Shown here: one piece after another, positions 54,601 to 64,000 of the stretch
Layout: the number at the start of each line of letters is the position of its first letter
Position numbering within the stretch: the first letter of the stretch is position 1
NCBI GenBank assembly: GCA_032718475.1
Contig: JAUCBJ010008125.1
Coordinates: forward strand, 1 to 64,000
Length of the DNA stretch: 64,000 nt
From: Nemertoderma westbladi
Taxonomy: Eukaryota; Xenacoelomorpha; Nemertodermatida; Nemertodermatidae
Direction: 5' to 3'
Position numbers and translations under genes: made by a program
The notes under the pieces: model-generated
What the model was told of the DNA's origin: nothing
The model's input: the letters and a program-made list of their open reading frames with translations, nothing else
Database searches by the model: none

Positions 54601-57600
54601 TGTTGGTGATGGATTAACATGTGAACTGCAGGCCTGTTACGATAACCCATGTGGAGAAGACACAGGTGTATGCAATATTGATACTGAGAGTAATACATAC
54701 ACCTGTAGCTGTAAGTCAGGACAAGCTGGTAAAAATTGCGATCAACAGTACTGTGGCGGTTGCTTTACTCCAAAAGATAAGGCCAACACATGTTACATTT
54801 GGGGTGATCCTCACTTCCAAACATTTGATGAAGTGGGCTATGATTTCATGGGCTTGTGTAGTTATGAATACATATCACCCTGTGATACTGAAATGCAATC
54901 ACATATAGTTAGAGTAGTTGGAAATCATATCGCAGGAGAAGATAATGATAAAGTAAGCTCTCTTAATGATGTCCTTATTAGCATTACCATTAAGAATAGT
55001 GGAAATGATGAAATAAATAACAAAGAATTGGAAATTAAACTTGGCCAAGATAAGAAGGTGTACCTTAATGAAGAGGAGGTGACACTCCCTGCTTTTCCTA
55101 TTTCGGGAATTTGTTTATTACAATGTGGTACAGAAGTGGCAGTCAGAACAAATTTTGGATTCCAAGTAGGATTTAATGGTAAAGACACAGCAAAAATATC
55201 TGTTGACACTAACCTTGATACAGGAGATTCAGCTAATCATTTCAGTTATTGGGGCGGCAATATATGTGGAATGTGTGGAACTCCCGATGGTAATGGTAAT
55301 AATGACATGTTCAAAAAGGAAGGCAATGAGGAGGTAGATGCTGAAGAATTTGGAAACAGTTATTTGTCAGCTGATGAAGATTATAGTGAATGTGTTGCAG
55401 GAACACCGCCAGATTGCTCTGGTGATGATGATGCTAAGGTATGTGAAAATGTCATACTAGGTGACGACTTTACAGATTGTAGGAACCAGTTTAACCTTTC
55501 GCCATATGTAAAATCTTGTCAAACAGATGTGTGCAGTCTTACTCTGGATCAAATATGTGACACACTACTACTCCTTGAGTTAGAATGTATAAAAGAGGGC
55601 ACACCACCCGGAAATTGGAGAAATATGGAGGAGCTGCAATCAATTGCTGGAGATGATGGAGTTTGTCCATGGAATTGTGGTGATGGAATGGAATTCTCAG
55701 ACTGTGTTCCTAAGGTACAAAAATCATGTTTTAGTGGAGAAATACTCATACCTAGCACTGATGAAGGCGACTGCATTCCAGGATGTAAATGTTCAGATGG
55801 TCTTGTTCAGTCCGGTTTGAATTGCATAGACCCTAAGGAATGTGGTTGTACGGATGGGAATGGTTTTTACCATGACCTTGATACTACTTGGGTAAATTCT
55901 GACTGTACAAAAAGGTATTCATGTCCTGAAAATTATAGAATTATTGAAAGCGATTTAACATGTAACGATAATGCAAATTGTGAGAACAAAGACGGGAAAA
56001 GGGGATGCTATTGCATTGAATCATATGCAGGAGATGGAGAAGAATGTACAATCATCCCAGGCACATGCAAACAATGCCTGGCAATCGAGGAGGAAGTAGA
56101 CTATAAATTCTGCACAGCAGGAAGTGCATTAAGACAGGAAACATTTGATGGTAAGTTATATGATTTCCAAGGTACTTGCACTTATACAATGGTAGAATCT
56201 AAGGAAAGTGACCCATATCACCCCTACAGTGTTAAAGCAACTTTTGCAAACAGGGGTAACAATTTAAAAGTTTCTTTCATTGATTATGTCGATATAAGTG
56301 TATACGGTGTGGATGTGCGAATTGGCAAAGCAGGGACAACCTTCGTTGACGGGGAGAAAGTAATTCTCCCACATTATGTAGAAGTGAGTGACAATAGCAA
56401 GGCAATATGTATTCAGGTCTGCGGATTTAAGGTCACATTCACAGCAGGAATGGGTCTGGTAGTGAGTTTAGAACATTTAACTCGTCTATCCATTGGGTTA
56501 CCAAAAGACAGTGATGACACCAATATTCAAGGCTTCTGTGGAAATTTTAATGGATTTCCTTCCGATGATAATGAAGATCATGAAGGAAATGCAGTTTCTG
56601 ATGAAGCTCTGTATGGAAACATTTGGCAGGTTGGTGATTGCAGCTATGAGGAAGATTCGTCATACATTGCCCAATGTGATCTATCTGTTGAGGAAAGACT
56701 TACTGAAAAATGTAATGTGTTAACTTCGGAATCATTTGAAGACTGTGAACATACAGATGAGCTTAAAAAGGCTTGTATAGATGTTGGGTGTATATTTGAA
56801 AAAGAATGTGATGAACAATCCGATATTCTTGCATGTCATGCCATTTCCGATGTTGAGCAGAACTGCAAGAGAGCCGGCAAAAGTGTTGGGGATTGGAATT
56901 CAGATAAAATTTGTCCACAAATCTGCCCAGCTAATATGGAATACAAGGAATGCGGACCTGTATGTGAGCCCACTTGTCAATATAAAACTCCTGAATGCCG
57001 GGATGGGTGTGTTTCTGGTTGTTTCTGTGTGGAGGGTTACATTAGGGATGGGTTATTGTGTAAGGAATTGGAAGAATGTGGTTGCGTTGATGACGATGAG
57101 GTTTACCATCCCAAGAATAAGAAATGGCTCTCTGATGATTGTAATGAAGTCTGTTCTTGTGAAGTTAATGAAAATAATAACAAACAATTTCAATGTAAAC
57201 CAACTCCATATCCATGTGATAATGAAAATGGAGTTTGTAAAGAAAACTATGGCATTCGTGGTTGCTATTGCAATGAAGGGTACACTTTGACTTTAAACAA
57301 TAAATGCATTCAGACTGACGAATGTAGCTCTTGTATTCGCAATGAAGATAATGATGAGACATGTGAAAAATGTGAAAGCGAAAATGGAGAAATAGTTTCA
57401 CCTATGATACCTATGATGAGTTCATTACAGTCAAACCAATACTGGCATATTTATATTGATGATTCAGCAGCAATTGCTTTGAATGTATTATACTTGAAGA
57501 CTAAACACGGAACCGTCAACATTGAATGTAATTATGACTATGAGAATGGACATTTCTCTAAAAGCAGAGCACTAACTGATGATGATACGATGACAAGCAT

Positions 57601-59146
57601 AGTCATTGTGGGATCTCATCTAAAAGTTTCCCTCAATGCAGAAGAATGTATTCCAGATGTATTTTCGTTGGCTCTCTTCCGTTTTACATACTCCAAACAC
57701 GATGAAACAGCCTGCTCATCAAATCCTTGTAAAAATGGAGGCGTTTGTGAGACGGATTGCTTCAATGAATACAAATGCACCTGTGCTGAAGGATGGCTGG
57801 GAGATACCTGCGAAATACCTGATGGTGCTGCTCTCATCTGTAAGTCCAATACAATGGTTTTGTCCCTTTCCAAGGATCTTGCCCTAAAAGACATCGATGA
57901 CAGCATAGATTTCTCTGATATATATAGTCTACATCTACTGGATGAAAGTTGTGAATTGAAATATAACAGTAACGAAAAGGCATATACTATTGAAGTAGAC
58001 CTTGATGCTTGTGATACACGAAAAACAGTTGAAGATGGTGAAAAAGTTGTCTATACTAATGATGTTTATCGAGAGACTCGTAAATCGATGGGTGATGATG
58101 AAAGAATACGCAAACGGAGAGATGATGATGATGATACTGATCAAGAAAATGAATTAATGCCCTGGGAATCAAGTGCTGAACAAAAAGATATAACACGTGC
58201 GTCTGGATTCCATGTCGCATTTAAGTGTACATATGACGCACATGGAAGAGTAGTTGCATCTTTTGATCCAAGAGGAGAATTAGATTTGTCTAGTGAGGAG
58301 GAAGGTTCATTTAAATTCGCAATGGCAATTGCTAAGTCGGAATCCTATGGGTCTTTCTTTAACAATTATCCAATCGAAGTTAATTTAGGTGATGATATGT
58401 TCTTTGAGATTCGGTTTGTTTCAAAGGTTGCCACATTAGAAATATCTGGACAAAGTTGTTGGGCCACACCATCTGATGATCCTAAAGACTCAAATTTCTA
58501 TAGAATACTACATAATGGGTGTGCTAAAGATGACACATATGAAGATCTTGGTCGCACCCCTGACAAACACAAACACCGTTTTAAGGTTCAGGCTTTCGAA
58601 TTCCTTGAAAAGTTGGGAGATGCTATGTGGTTGCACTGCAATGTCATTGTATGTGATTCAGCGGATGAGGATAATAAATGTGGGAAAGGATGCCTCGATG
58701 ATGACAACAATAATGGCGGAGACAATGACAATGGGGATAATAATGACAATGGTGATAATAATGACAATGGAGATAATGACAATGGAGATAATAATGACAA
58801 TGGAGATAATAATGACAATGGAGATAATGACAATGGTGATAATGACAATGGGGATAAGGACAATGGAGATAATGACAATGATATGCCGCCAAAGACGAGA
58901 AAAAGACGGTCTCTATCAGAATACCGTGGACAAGTTAGTGCTCCAGGCCCCGTCTTCATTAACACAGGAGACAAGAGTAATACGATGTCCGGATGGTACA
59001 AGATAGTAATGATGGGTACGAGTTCCGTTGCTGCCGTGTTAGCCATTGTGTTATCCGCTATTGCTGTCATCTATGTGTCACGTCGTTGCTCTACCTCCGT
59101 AAAATACTCCAAAGTTCCTCTGGAAGACTTAACAAAGAACGATTGA
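48651..59146 (+). CDS. Exon 3 (10.5 kb): C-type lectin, SUEL, VWD and ZP modules, membrane anchor
   Basis: With exons 1 and 2 this gives a 3,613-residue secreted or surface protein of tectorin/zonadhesin type. The acceptor TTTTATACAG and the phase-1 junction fix the start of the exon. Order in full-protein numbering: two C-type lectin-like domains (about 130-261, 266-394; the second has EPND), two SUEL-type lectin-like domains (about 403-527, 548-632), then four VWD-C8-TIL sets with GDPH at 665, 1258 and 2167. The fourth set (about 2606) has GSALRQ in place of GDPH. EGF-like and CUB-like stretches lie between sets. A ZP domain (about 3174-3464), an Asp-Asn-Gly repeat, RKRRS near 3532 (furin-type site), one membrane span (about 3575-3591) and a short tail end the protein. 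ZP and VWD parts probably polymerise into an extracellular matrix. Partner and tissue are unknown. Confidence 0.9.
58711..58885 (+). repeat. Coding minisatellite: Gly-Asp-Asn repeat
   Basis: GATAATGACAATGG-based units encode GDNDNGDNNDNGD-type repeats between the ZP domain and the membrane-proximal cleavage site. Length is probably variable between alleles. Confidence 0.9.
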
Positions 59147-59907
59147 AATTCTCATACTGTAAATCACACTGTGGTTGGTAGAAAATAGGACACATTTTAT
59201 TCATTGTGTGTTTAGTGCAAAACTATTTGATATCCGTAGGAATGTGAACTGAACTGAATTTAAGTAGGAGTAGAAGATGATTTTAGTATTATATTAACTT
59301 ATTTTTATTCTAACTTTTAATCACTATTAGCATAATAGAAAACTATTATTAATTGATTTTACATGTACCGTACATTATGTTGTGGTTAAGAATTGATTTA
59401 CGTTTTACGTTAAAATATAGATTAACCATACATAAGTTAAGTCTCATGTCATCACTGTGTTTATAAAATTACTAATTATTTCGCACTATTTTGTAAAAAC
59501 AACAAATAGATTGGAAAGCGCAGAATCGCAAACAAAATCGAATTAACCAGGCAATTGTAATCAGTTCAGATCAGTTTCATTCAAATTTGTATTCAGCGAC
59601 ATGCAAAAAACATTTGACTAAAATAGTGAATTTGAATGAAGTTTCGGAGTTTATTAATTCAAGGAATTTTGGTGATGCATTCAACATTTAAATGTTCTTT
59701 TGGTACAGTAGGAGTAGGCCATTAACGACAAGCGTTTTACAAACCGAAACTAGTAAAAATGGGTCCGACCCACCCACAACAGAACTGTAGTACGTGACAG
59801 TATTATTTGGATACTAACTGTATATACTAACTGTTTATACTAACTGTTTATAACTTTATACAGTTTGTTGACATGCTTTTATTGTGCTCGAAATATTTCT
59901 CAATAAA
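59147..59907 (+). terminator. 3' UTR with candidate polyadenylation signal
   Basis: The stop codon ends at 59,146. An AATAAA at 59,902-59,907 is followed by a GT/T-rich stretch, giving a 3' UTR of about 0.77 kb. Confidence 0.5.
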
Positions 59908-61158
59908 CGTATTACCTATAATTGTAAGACTTTCTCTATGTATTCTTTATAAGGAATTCGACGCGATCCCCCAACCTGACTTGCTGCCACCACCGCCGGG
60001 AAACGGTATTCTTTAATCGAAAATAACAACTCTTTTAGCCGTCGCTCTAAGGCACCATTACGGTAAAAAATCACATCTTTCATTGGCACACAGACTTCCT
60101 ACGAAGCATAAGGTTGTCTCTAGAGGGCCTTGACTAACCACCCCCCCCCCCCCCCCCCTCTCAACCGGGCTCAACTGACTTTTTAAAAAATGAATAACAA
60201 ATGATTTTCTAGATTTTCTCGCTAGTCTTGAGATTCGTAAATTTTATTCTTCAAGACGTTAGTTACACATCTCGCGGATCCGTCTATAAATATATCGGTA
60301 TGATAAAAAATTCATAAAAAATGTTTTATGCTATTAATAATATTTATGTAATATTGCATGAGAAAAGTAAGTGAGAAATAATAAAATATAATAAAAATTT
60401 CACATAAGTGAGAAAAGCAAATTAAAGGTATTAATTTAATAGATAATTACATAACATGAAATATTACATAACTACGACGGTATGTGTATTAGCGATTTGT
60501 AAATAAGTGGCGTATTGTTATTCTTTTAACACAATGTTTAAATAAAGCTGTATCTGTCTCATTACTCGCCCAGTATATGGAGGATAGAGGTGAAGCTATT
60601 AATTATATTATAGACTGTTATAATTTCAAACAACAATTAAATTACGAATTTAAGTTATTCAATTTATGCGAACGTCGCCTTGTTTTTAAATATTTTTTTA
60701 CTCCGAGAATTTTGGGAATTTAAGGCACCTTAATCACTTTATTATATATGTAATTCCATTCAGTATGAGATCTTTTTAGTAGTATGGTAAAGTACTTTAT
60801 GTAACCGGTATATTCTTCTTGAATAAATTTATAAATATCTGATCGAAAAATAAAGTTTATGAAAGTAAAGTAAATGAGTTAGATATCACAATAAATGGCA
60901 TTCATACATAAACAGCTTATTGTGGTGCAACATAATGATACGATTTGTTTTCTTTTAATTTAAAAAAATTGATGATAAAATTACAAACATGAAGATACCT
61001 GAACATCAATAAATCTGACATCAAACATAAAATCACCTATAATTAATATGAGTTAAAGTACTTCAATGAGTTTATTATTATTATTAATGTAAAATAATTA
61101 AGTATCAACAATGAAACAAACACTAAAATGTGTTCGAACACAAATATAATATAAAAAG
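59908..61158. other. Intergenic sequence, no gene seen
   Basis: AT-rich. An 18-20-bp poly-C run lies at about 60,141-60,159. The two flanking genes converge here. Confidence 0.5.
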
Positions 61159-61245
61159 TAACTTATTTACATAACAGAGGAATAAAAAGTAATTTATTTA
61201 CATAACGGAGGAATAAAAAGTAATTTATTTACATAACGGAGGAAA
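61159..61245. repeat. 31-bp tandem repeat over the PIF1 stop codon
   Basis: About two and a half units built on TTTATTTACATAACGGAGGA and ATAAAAAGTAA, starting near 61,161, 61,192 and 61,223. The innermost copy contains the helicase stop codon and its last codons. Confidence 0.85.
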
Positions 61246-61987
61246 GGCGTTTGTAGAAGGCAACGACACGTGGATGGGCTCGAATACAGGAAGGATCGAA
61301 ATCGGTGACTCGAAGCGACTCGAGACTGCGCGCCCGGGAGAGAGCCACGTAGGCCTGGCCGGTCTCCCAGACGCGCCCTAACGACATCTCCACGCAATCC
61401 AGACTCATCCCCTGACTGCGATGTATCGATACGGCGGCGGCGAGTCGCAGCGGGATCTGCCGGCGGGTCGCCCGGACCCCGTCGCTGCCCGCGGCGACAC
61501 GAAGCTGCGCGGGGACGCTGCGACTTCCCCCCGACAGGAACCGCACCACGGGTCCCACCGAACCGCGCAACCCGACTACAACTCCTCGCGAACCGTTCAC
61601 CAACCCGCTCTCCACGCTAATGTTCTTCGTTAGCATCACCTGCGCGCCGATCTTTAGTCTAACGACTCGGTCTACGTCACAACGAGTCTCTGACGTCATC
61701 CAATTGTCACTGTCAACGGAAACGAACTCGACTGGCTCTCCGGGTAGGTCGTCCAGGTGTTTCCTATTAATAGAATCCACGTCATCGTTGTGCGAATAGA
61801 GACGAGTAGGTTGGATATTCCCGTCTCCTATTGGCTGGGTGGCTGAGTGTTTGAGTTTGGAGGCCGTTGATTGGCTGCAGTATCCGTATCGCAGCTGATT
61901 CAACATGCGTATGAAATCTTTATCAGTTTGTCGTTTCACCTCCGTTAGTTGGAAATAACGTTTAATAGTGGAACGCCACGCTTCTAC
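61229..61987 (-). CDS. PIF1: Terminal exon of a PIF1-family DNA helicase gene
   Basis: The exon starts after TTTCCAG at 61,988-61,990, in phase 0, and ends with TAA at 61,229-61,231, giving 252 residues. It holds the C-terminal helicase motifs: LGAQ-type KIGAQVMLTKNISV, LVNGSRGVVVG, then AVSIHRSQGMSLDCVEMSLG and GQAYVALSRARSLESLRV (motifs V and VI), ending DPSCIRAHPRVVAFYKRL. The match in order and wording to metazoan PIF1, a 5'-3' helicase of nucleus and mitochondria, is strong, and better than to Helitron helicases. Walker A and B lie in upstream exons outside the visible part. The exon is much more GC-rich than the rest of the window. Confidence 0.9.
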   Translation of the reverse strand, partial: VEAWRSTIKRYFQLTEVKRQTDKDFIRMLNQLRYGYCSQSTASKLKHSATQPIGDGNIQPTRLYSHNDDVDSINRKHLDDLPGEPVEFVSVDSDNWMTSETRCDVDRVVRLKIGAQVMLTKNISVESGLVNGSRGVVVGLRGSVGPVVRFLSGGSRSVPAQLRVAAGSDGVRATRRQIPLRLAAAVSIHRSQGMSLDCVEMSLGRVWETGQAYVALSRARSLESLRVTDFDPSCIRAHPRVVAFYKRLSSVM

Positions 61988-63170
61988 CTGGAAATGTGAG
62001 ATTAAATAACATTATTAAACATTACACTAACCACGGTACAGGACAGGGTTAACAAAACATTATTATGAAACAATAATAAAACATAATTGGCACTTAGGTG
62101 TATCGAAAAAAAAGAAGATAAAAATAATATGAACTAAATTAATGACATTTCCGTTTCGTTAAATTTTTCGTTGCGTTAATTTGAAAACAATTGATAAGAA
62201 AATTGTATGATTATTCTCGATGATATAACCACCGTTAAATATTTCCTTCAAAACAGCAACAGCGTGTGCCTATAATTAATACCAGAAGATGGTGCCAGAA
62301 TTGATTTAATGAAACGGAAAAACCAGCTGGGCCTCTAGTCGGAAGGGGCCAGGGGAGAGGGTGATTGTTATAGACCGCAGCTAGAATGGGTTACTGAGAG
62401 AGTTTGGGGATAAAATCAAGACGTGGAAGATGCGTCGTAGTCGCGTAAATGATGTCACATTATAATAGTGTGACTAAAGCTTAGTAAAGAACACTTACAT
62501 GTCTTTATTGAGGGAAAACTAGCACTTTATATTGCAGTTGTATTTCATTAAGTTTATGTTAAGCAATATAGATAGACTATAATAATATTTTAAACATATC
62601 AATAATTATGATCAATTTGGATTGAGGTGTTAATGTAATATAAATGAATAAATGAAATTATCTCTCTGTCCAGAAGTTAATGTAGTGAGGTGTATACCCT
62701 CTGTATGGCAGGCTCTCCCATGAACTTCTTGAGACCCCTCTTAAGTACGCTGGCCTTGAAGATATGCGGATTATGGATAAAACTTTTGCTTTTATTTTAT
62801 TAACCTAACTGTGAAAAATTAATATGTCCTGAAGACTCAGACTCAATCATCACGCGTCGATCTTTTATCTCTAGTATTTATAAATGTATTAGAATTGAAA
62901 CAGATACCTACTTTTCTTAATCCCGGTGATACCCAGATGACTATTTTGGAAAATAACGGAGACCGGAGCCAGAGATCAAAGACTGCTCTTATGTTTGTAC
63001 TTATAATTTGGTTATATAACAGCAAAAAACAGTTACACGTATGAACTGAGAACTATTTTCTACGGTTGAATTACAGTAAGAGTAAATCCAACCGACGCAA
63101 GTACTCGTACAGTTGGGTTATTGTTAATATGTTACATTAATTTGTTACTTAATTTACAACTGCTATCCGG
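61988..63170 (-). other. PIF1 intron sequence, no exon recognised
   Basis: I see no further PIF1 exon on the minus strand up to 63,170, so the intron probably runs beyond the reverse transcriptase fragment and perhaps beyond the window. Confidence 0.5.
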
Positions 63171-64000
63171 CCTATATTCTTTGGGGCAAACTTGTTTGCA
63201 TTCAAGAAGAGTGGGCCGGGAATCCGTCCCATAGCTGTTGGGGTTACCCTTCGTCGTTTGTGTGGCAAGTTCTCTGGAACCTTAGCTGCAGAGAAACGGA
63301 CAGAGTCATATGGATCGGTTCAGCTGGGTATTGGCTGCAAGTTAGGTGCGGAGGGGGCTGCCCACGCAGTAAGGGCGCTGGTCAATGGGGAAAATCCGGC
63401 GGGTTTCGTGTTGCTAAAAATAGATTTTAGTAATGCATTCAACTCAATCCGCCGAGACTCAATGCTGGAGACTGTCCATGCTGCTCATCCCGCGATTTAT
63501 AATTACACCCTTGCTGCCTATGGGGAGGCAACCTTTCTCCTTAATGGTGACCAAGTCCTACTCTCTGACGAGGGCGTACAACAAGGGGACACAGATGGCC
63601 CGCAGCTGTTCGGAGACACAGAAAACCCAACCATCCAGGCATTGGAATCGGCTTTCAATGTCTGGTTCCTGGACGATGGAAACCTAGCTGATGACCATCG
63701 GGTTGTGCTGAGGGACCTCTCAAGGTTGATCGATGATGGGAGGAAACTTGGGCTGATGATTAACCCCACAAAGAGCGAGTTGTTTTTCTTGGGGCCCGAG
63801 ACAGAAGAATCACGTGCCCAGATCCAGATGGAGTTCGATGCTATCTGTGGCGGCATCCTATGCCCGCCGCTGGATCAGCTGACCATTCTTGGCGCCCCCA
63901 TCGGAGAATCTGCCATCGCCTCTTGCCTCACAACCAAGGTCGGCGACCTCACCACTCTAGTTAGCCGGCATCCACTCCTTGACGCACATCACGGCTTTTT
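63171..64000 (+). pseudogene. Reverse transcriptase fragment running off the window
   Basis: One frame stays open from about 63,171 to the window end. It reads FFGANLFAFKKSGPGIRPIA, VGVTLRRLCGKF, LLKIDFSNAFNSIRRDSML (motif A), EGVQQGDTDGPQLF (motif B) and VWFLDDGNL (catalytic F-L-D-D), then LGLMINPTKSELFF. This is a retroelement RT of the RPIAVG...RR type seen in many marine invertebrates. Motif B is altered (GDTDGP instead of the usual G-D-P-L-G-P) and the segment after it is short, so it is probably dead. It has no start codon in view, and it lies antisense in the presumed PIF1 intron. Confidence 0.78.

Noticed and set aside
49212-59070. Many minus-strand ORFs opposite the VWD/ZP exon
   Set aside because: They are antisense shadows of a strong coding exon, without domains of their own.
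61229-61987. Helitron helicase instead of host PIF1
   Set aside because: The residue order and the DPRV-type C-terminus fit metazoan PIF1, a splice acceptor is present, and no Helitron Rep domain or ends are seen.

Overview
The window is animal nuclear DNA. It is AT-rich, has spliceosomal introns, and carries a multidomain extracellular gene (fibronectin type II, C-type lectin, SUEL-type lectin, VWD and ZP modules). Most of it is mobile and repetitive DNA. The domain set and the element types suggest a marine invertebrate, perhaps an echinoderm or hemichordate; this is a weak inference and the species cannot be fixed from the sequence alone.

Layout. 1-8.7 kb: a decayed BEL/Pao LTR retrotransposon on the minus strand, with gag, zinc knuckles, aspartic protease, RT, RNase H and integrase all recognisable but broken by frameshifts and two nonsense codons. 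8.7-15.4 kb: no genes; tandem repeats, a 57-bp-arm hairpin, and a 2-kb non-autonomous Tc1/mariner-like element with a smaller foldback element nested in it. 15,398-33,646: a complete Polinton/Maverick (adintovirus-like) element of 18,249 bp with 321-bp terminal inverted repeats and a 6-bp target duplication (TATATG). Its left arm reads rightward: a PC4-like candidate, protein-primed DNA polymerase B, and a small protein that looks like a TATA-binding protein. Its right arm reads leftward: RING protein, packaging ATPase, membrane-active core-like protein, retroviral-type integrase, two penton-like proteins, basic core-like protein, major capsid protein, adenain-like protease and a conserved hypothetical. 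The arms converge on a 1.4-kb non-coding, repeat-rich centre. Three single-base frame changes break it (first left-arm gene, polB, integrase C-terminus), all near short A runs, so sequencing error and real decay cannot be told apart here.

33.7-36.3 kb: intergenic, with short repeats and a tRNA-derived SINE-like copy. 36,347-59,146: one host gene on the plus strand in three phase-1 exons: signal peptide, FN2 module, and a single 10.5-kb exon encoding about 3,500 residues. The predicted 3,613-residue protein is a tectorin/zonadhesin-like type I membrane protein ending in a ZP domain, an acidic repeat, a basic cleavage site and one membrane span. Its 11.5-kb second intron is nearly all repeats: a ~450-bp tandem array split by a foldback transposon, a 117-bp triplet, a dead non-LTR reverse transcriptase, a ~5.9-kb 38-bp minisatellite and a 14-bp minisatellite.

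59.2-64 kb: the 3' UTR, then the last exon of a PIF1-family DNA helicase gene on the minus strand (unusually GC-rich for this window), and at the right edge a plus-strand reverse transcriptase fragment that runs out of the window.

The most notable item is the Polinton: complete ends and TSD, plus what look like two basal-transcription-type proteins (TBP-like, and more weakly PC4-like) beside its polymerase.
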